Of a stretch of DNA of 64,000 nt, positions 61,149 through 64,000 are shown piece by piece. Position numbers and translations under genes: made by a program. Location of the stretch: positions 930,001 through 994,000 of the forward strand of contig NHZP01000014.1 in NCBI GenBank assembly GCA_003313425.1, written 5' to 3'. The DNA is from Pseudopyrenochaeta lycopersici (Eukaryota > Ascomycota > Dothideomycetes > Pleosporales > Pseudopyrenochaetaceae). Below the pieces are notes generated by a model. It was not told the DNA's origin. It did not search any database and worked only from the letters and a program-made list of their open reading frames with translations. Within the stretch, counting starts at the first letter, position 1. Every line of letters starts with the position of its first letter.

Positions 61149-64000
61149 ATTCCTTTCTTCCGCGAGACTTTAGCTAAGCTTAACAAAGCTGTCATCTTTT
61201 CTAAATTCGATGTCGTGCACGCTTTTCATCAAATTCGCATGAAGCCTAGTTTAAAGTAGCTTACTGCCTTCTCTACGCGTCAAGGCACTTATTAATACCG
61301 CGTGATGCCTATAGGTCTCTATAATGCTCCAGCCACGTTTTAAAGGGTAATTAACAGCGCTCTTTTTAAGTACCTTAATAAGTTTTATACTGCCTATCTA
61401 GACGATATCTTAGTTTTCTTAGAATTAGTAGAAGCCTACATAGAGTATATAAAAAAGGTGCTTACGCGCCTTAAGGAAAAAGGGTTCTATATAGACCCGC
61501 GCAAATCAGAATTTTATACAGACTATATTAAGTTCCTAGGTATAATAATTACAAATAAGGGTATTAAAATTAACCCTAAGAAGATTAAGGCTGTATAGTA
61601 ATAGGAAACACTAAAGACTACCTAAGATGTGCTCGCTTTCCTTAGGTACACTAGCTTCTCCTAGCGCTTTATTAAAGGCTACTTAAAGATAGCGTTACTA
61701 CTTACACGCCTTATTAAGGCTACTATTATAGAAAAGAAAAGTAGTAATCCTAATAAACCTGCCTATAAGAAGGTTCGTTATAAGCTAATTATATAGGAGG
61801 AGGAGGAAGTAAAAGCTTTTAAGGCTCTTAAAGCAGTATTTTGTGTAGGTATAGTATTAAAGTATTTTAATCCTACTAAGTAAATCTACATCTTTACTAA
61901 TACGTTAGGATAGGCATTAGGCAGGGTTATAAAGTAATACAATAATAAGGACGTCCTACAACCCGTTACTTTCTTTTTAAAGAAATACTCCCTAGCAGAG
62001 TATAACTATAACATCTATAATCTTAAACTTATAGTAATTATATAGGTATTTAAGGAATAGGAGCCTAAACTTATAGGCTCTTCTTAACTAATATAGGTAA
62101 TAATAGACTATAAGAACCTAGAATAGTTTATAATAACTAAAAAACTTAGCTAACAGTAAGTATAGTAGTCCTTGTTTCTTAGCTAGTTTAACTTTAAGAT
62201 TATCTATACCCCTAGGAAAACTAACAGTAAAGCAGACGCTTTAAGCTGTTAACCTTAGAATACCCTAACAGACGCAGAAGACCCTTATTATAGTACACAG
62301 GCTGCTATTCTTAGACTCTAAGTGCTCTCCCTAGGCATATAACTAGCAGTTGCAATAGCCTTACGCGCCTTAGCCCTTAGTTAACCTAAGTCCCTAGACT
62401 AAATATCCTAGGAACAAGCTAAGGTAGTACAATTTTACTTTACCCGCGCTTGTAAAACAGACTTTCCTATAGAATTTAATAATAATAATAATAATCCTAC
62501 GCCTATTAACAGTATAATAGATCCTTCGCTGCCCTGTTACGAGGACAACTATTAGTTAACAGAAGAAATCCTAGACGCCGCGTACGCTGACAACGCTATA
62601 GCTAAAAAGGCCTTCGAAGCTATTAATACAGAAACCGCTAAATTACTATTATAGTTTTATAAGAATAGCTACTATTTCTCTACTACAGACCTGTTAAGCA
62701 CAGGTAAAGGAGCTTCCTAACGCCTGTGGATAGACAAGACTAGGCTTTACGTGCCTCCTAACCTATAGTTACGCTAACGCATTATAGAGTTATATTATAA
62801 CTATTAAATTACTAGTTATAAGGGCCCTCGTAACACGTTCTTCCTTATATACTCGCGGTATTACTAGCTAAAGATATACCTGTTAATTAAACAGTATTAC
62901 AACGCGTGCGCTACTTATCGCTAAATAAAAAGCCCTTAGGATAGTAAGTATAGTTACTTACAGCTACTACTAGTACCTTATAGACGCTAGACAGAAATTT
63001 TAGTTAATTTTATTTAAGATTTACCTGCCTCTTAGCTAGATAGCCGTACTTTTAAGAATATCCTTATTATTATAGACCGCCTTATAAAAAGACAGCATTT
63101 TTTCCCTACGTATAGCTATACTACAGCTAAAGCCGCTAGGTACTTTATAGAGGTCTTTAAATTATATAGCATTCCCCTTAGTATTATCTCTAACTGCAGT
63201 TCAAATTTCGTTAGTTAGTTTTAGAGGCGGGTCTGTAAGCGACTGCGTATCCAACAGCGCTTATTAACAGCCTATCACCCTAAATTAGACAGGCAGACTA
63301 AGCAGGTAAATTAAGCCTTAGAAATTTATCTTTATTAGTACATTAACTACGCGTAAACTAACTAGGCTGCCTAGCTTTACGTCGCTAAGTTTCAGGCTAA
63401 TAATACAGTTAACGCCTCTACAGGCATAACACTATTCTTTACAGATCTTAGATATCACCCTTGCAGTAGCATACACCTAGGGGAAAACTGCGATAAAAAG
63501 CTTAGTAGCGCCGTAGCTAGTAATAAAATCTAGGTAGACGAGCTTATAAACACCTACGCGGACCTAGTCGCTTATTTATAAGAACAAATACTATAGGCTT
63601 AATAAGAATAAGCTTACTACGCTAACACCTCTTACTAATTAATACTAAAGTACGCTATTAGAGACTAAGTTATAGTTAACATAATTAATTAGTCTACTAA
63701 ACAGGAATTAAAGAAGCTAGACCTTAAGTAGGCAGGGCCTTACAGCGTTATAAGAGTCGTGCATAATAGCTAGGCGTATTAATTAGACCTTCTACTAGAC
63801 ATGTTAGGCAGCAGAGTTTTTCCTATGTTTTACCCTAAGCTTCTTTAGCCTGCGCCCTTAAAAGGGCTTCTAGATTAAGCGCTAGCTTAGCTAGTAGCTG
63901 TTAAGGTAATTAATCCTAATAGTAAGGTTTAAGATAAGTAGCTTATTAATAATTTTCTTAATTACTAGTAAACTAGCGTTAAAGGCCGCCAAAAGCGCGA

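Larger units (their letters stand above)
56285..64000 (+). mobile_element. Ty3/Gypsy retrotransposon, family 2, second copy, 3' end outside window
   Basis: Starts with a 302-bp LTR (56285-56586) and then follows the minus-strand element 19079-27055 in the opposite orientation. Gag (about 57150-59300) is Lys/Gln-rich with coiled-coil segments. Protease lies near 59490-59780. RT is split by a solo LTR: the first part ends at about 60518 and the rest (61154-61620) includes FDVVHAFHQIRMKPSL and AYLDDILVF. RNase H is at about 61800-62260, and integrase (62800-63900) includes IIIDRLIKRQHFF and FVSQFQRRVCKRLRIQQRLL. RIP is milder than in the other copy: the RT catalytic YLDD is intact at about 61397 and many CA/TG remain. 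Stops are still frequent, so the copy is inactive. Confidence 0.92.

Overview
This window looks like a nuclear contig of a filamentous ascomycete (Pezizomycotina), most likely a dothideomycete. Three things point there. The real genes have very short introns (46-87 nt). Fungus-specific families are present (Zn2Cys6 regulator, DUF1223, small secreted crystallin-like protein). Most of the window is repeats stripped of CpA/TpG and enriched in TpA, the signature of repeat-induced point mutation (RIP). In RIP tracts almost every CAA/CAG codon reads as TAA/TAG, so the retrotransposon frames are full of stops yet still recognisable. The organism call is inference.

Layout. 1-5251: Ty3/Gypsy chromovirus (family 1, + strand) with a 1288-bp Tc1/mariner element inserted at a TA. 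5252-7495: RIP-degraded minus-strand retroelement piece. 7500-17603: gene island holding a truncated small-protein remnant, a secreted alpha/beta hydrolase (9669-10951, -), a decayed Zn2Cys6 pseudogene (11650-13381, +), a DUF1223 gene (14309-15103, +) and a three-exon small secreted crystallin-like gene (16052-16537, -). 17612-18228: hAT-type MITE. 19079-27055: complete Gypsy element (family 2, -) with 302-bp LTRs and 5-bp target duplications. 27204-28481: large palindrome with a second MITE in one arm. 28949-30497: intact Zn2Cys6 gene, paralogous to the pseudogene. 31435-31952: third MITE. 33149-34165: SDR gene, next to a fragment resembling a HeLo/kinase-type protein. 34944-35111: MITE fragment. 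35578-40272: second family-1 Gypsy copy, holding an almost RIP-free solo-LTR-like insert. 40273-40870: RIP-free LTR-like island. 41090-45130: decayed minus-strand reading frame with a 2OG-Fe(II) dioxygenase-like block. 45250-50950: another minus-strand Gypsy (family 3). 50960-52262: AT satellites. 52263-55160: hAT transposon. 56285-64000: second family-2 Gypsy copy (+), carrying a nested solo LTR.

The genes do not form an evident biosynthetic cluster. Two encode secreted products (hydrolase, small Cys protein), two are Zn2Cys6 paralogues (one dead), one is an oxidoreductase and one a thioredoxin-fold protein. They sit on GC-balanced islands between RIP-ed blocks, a compartment where effector-type genes are often found. 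The points most worth following are the dioxygenase-like transposon frame, the three-exon crystallin-like gene that no long open frame reveals, and the live/dead regulator pair.
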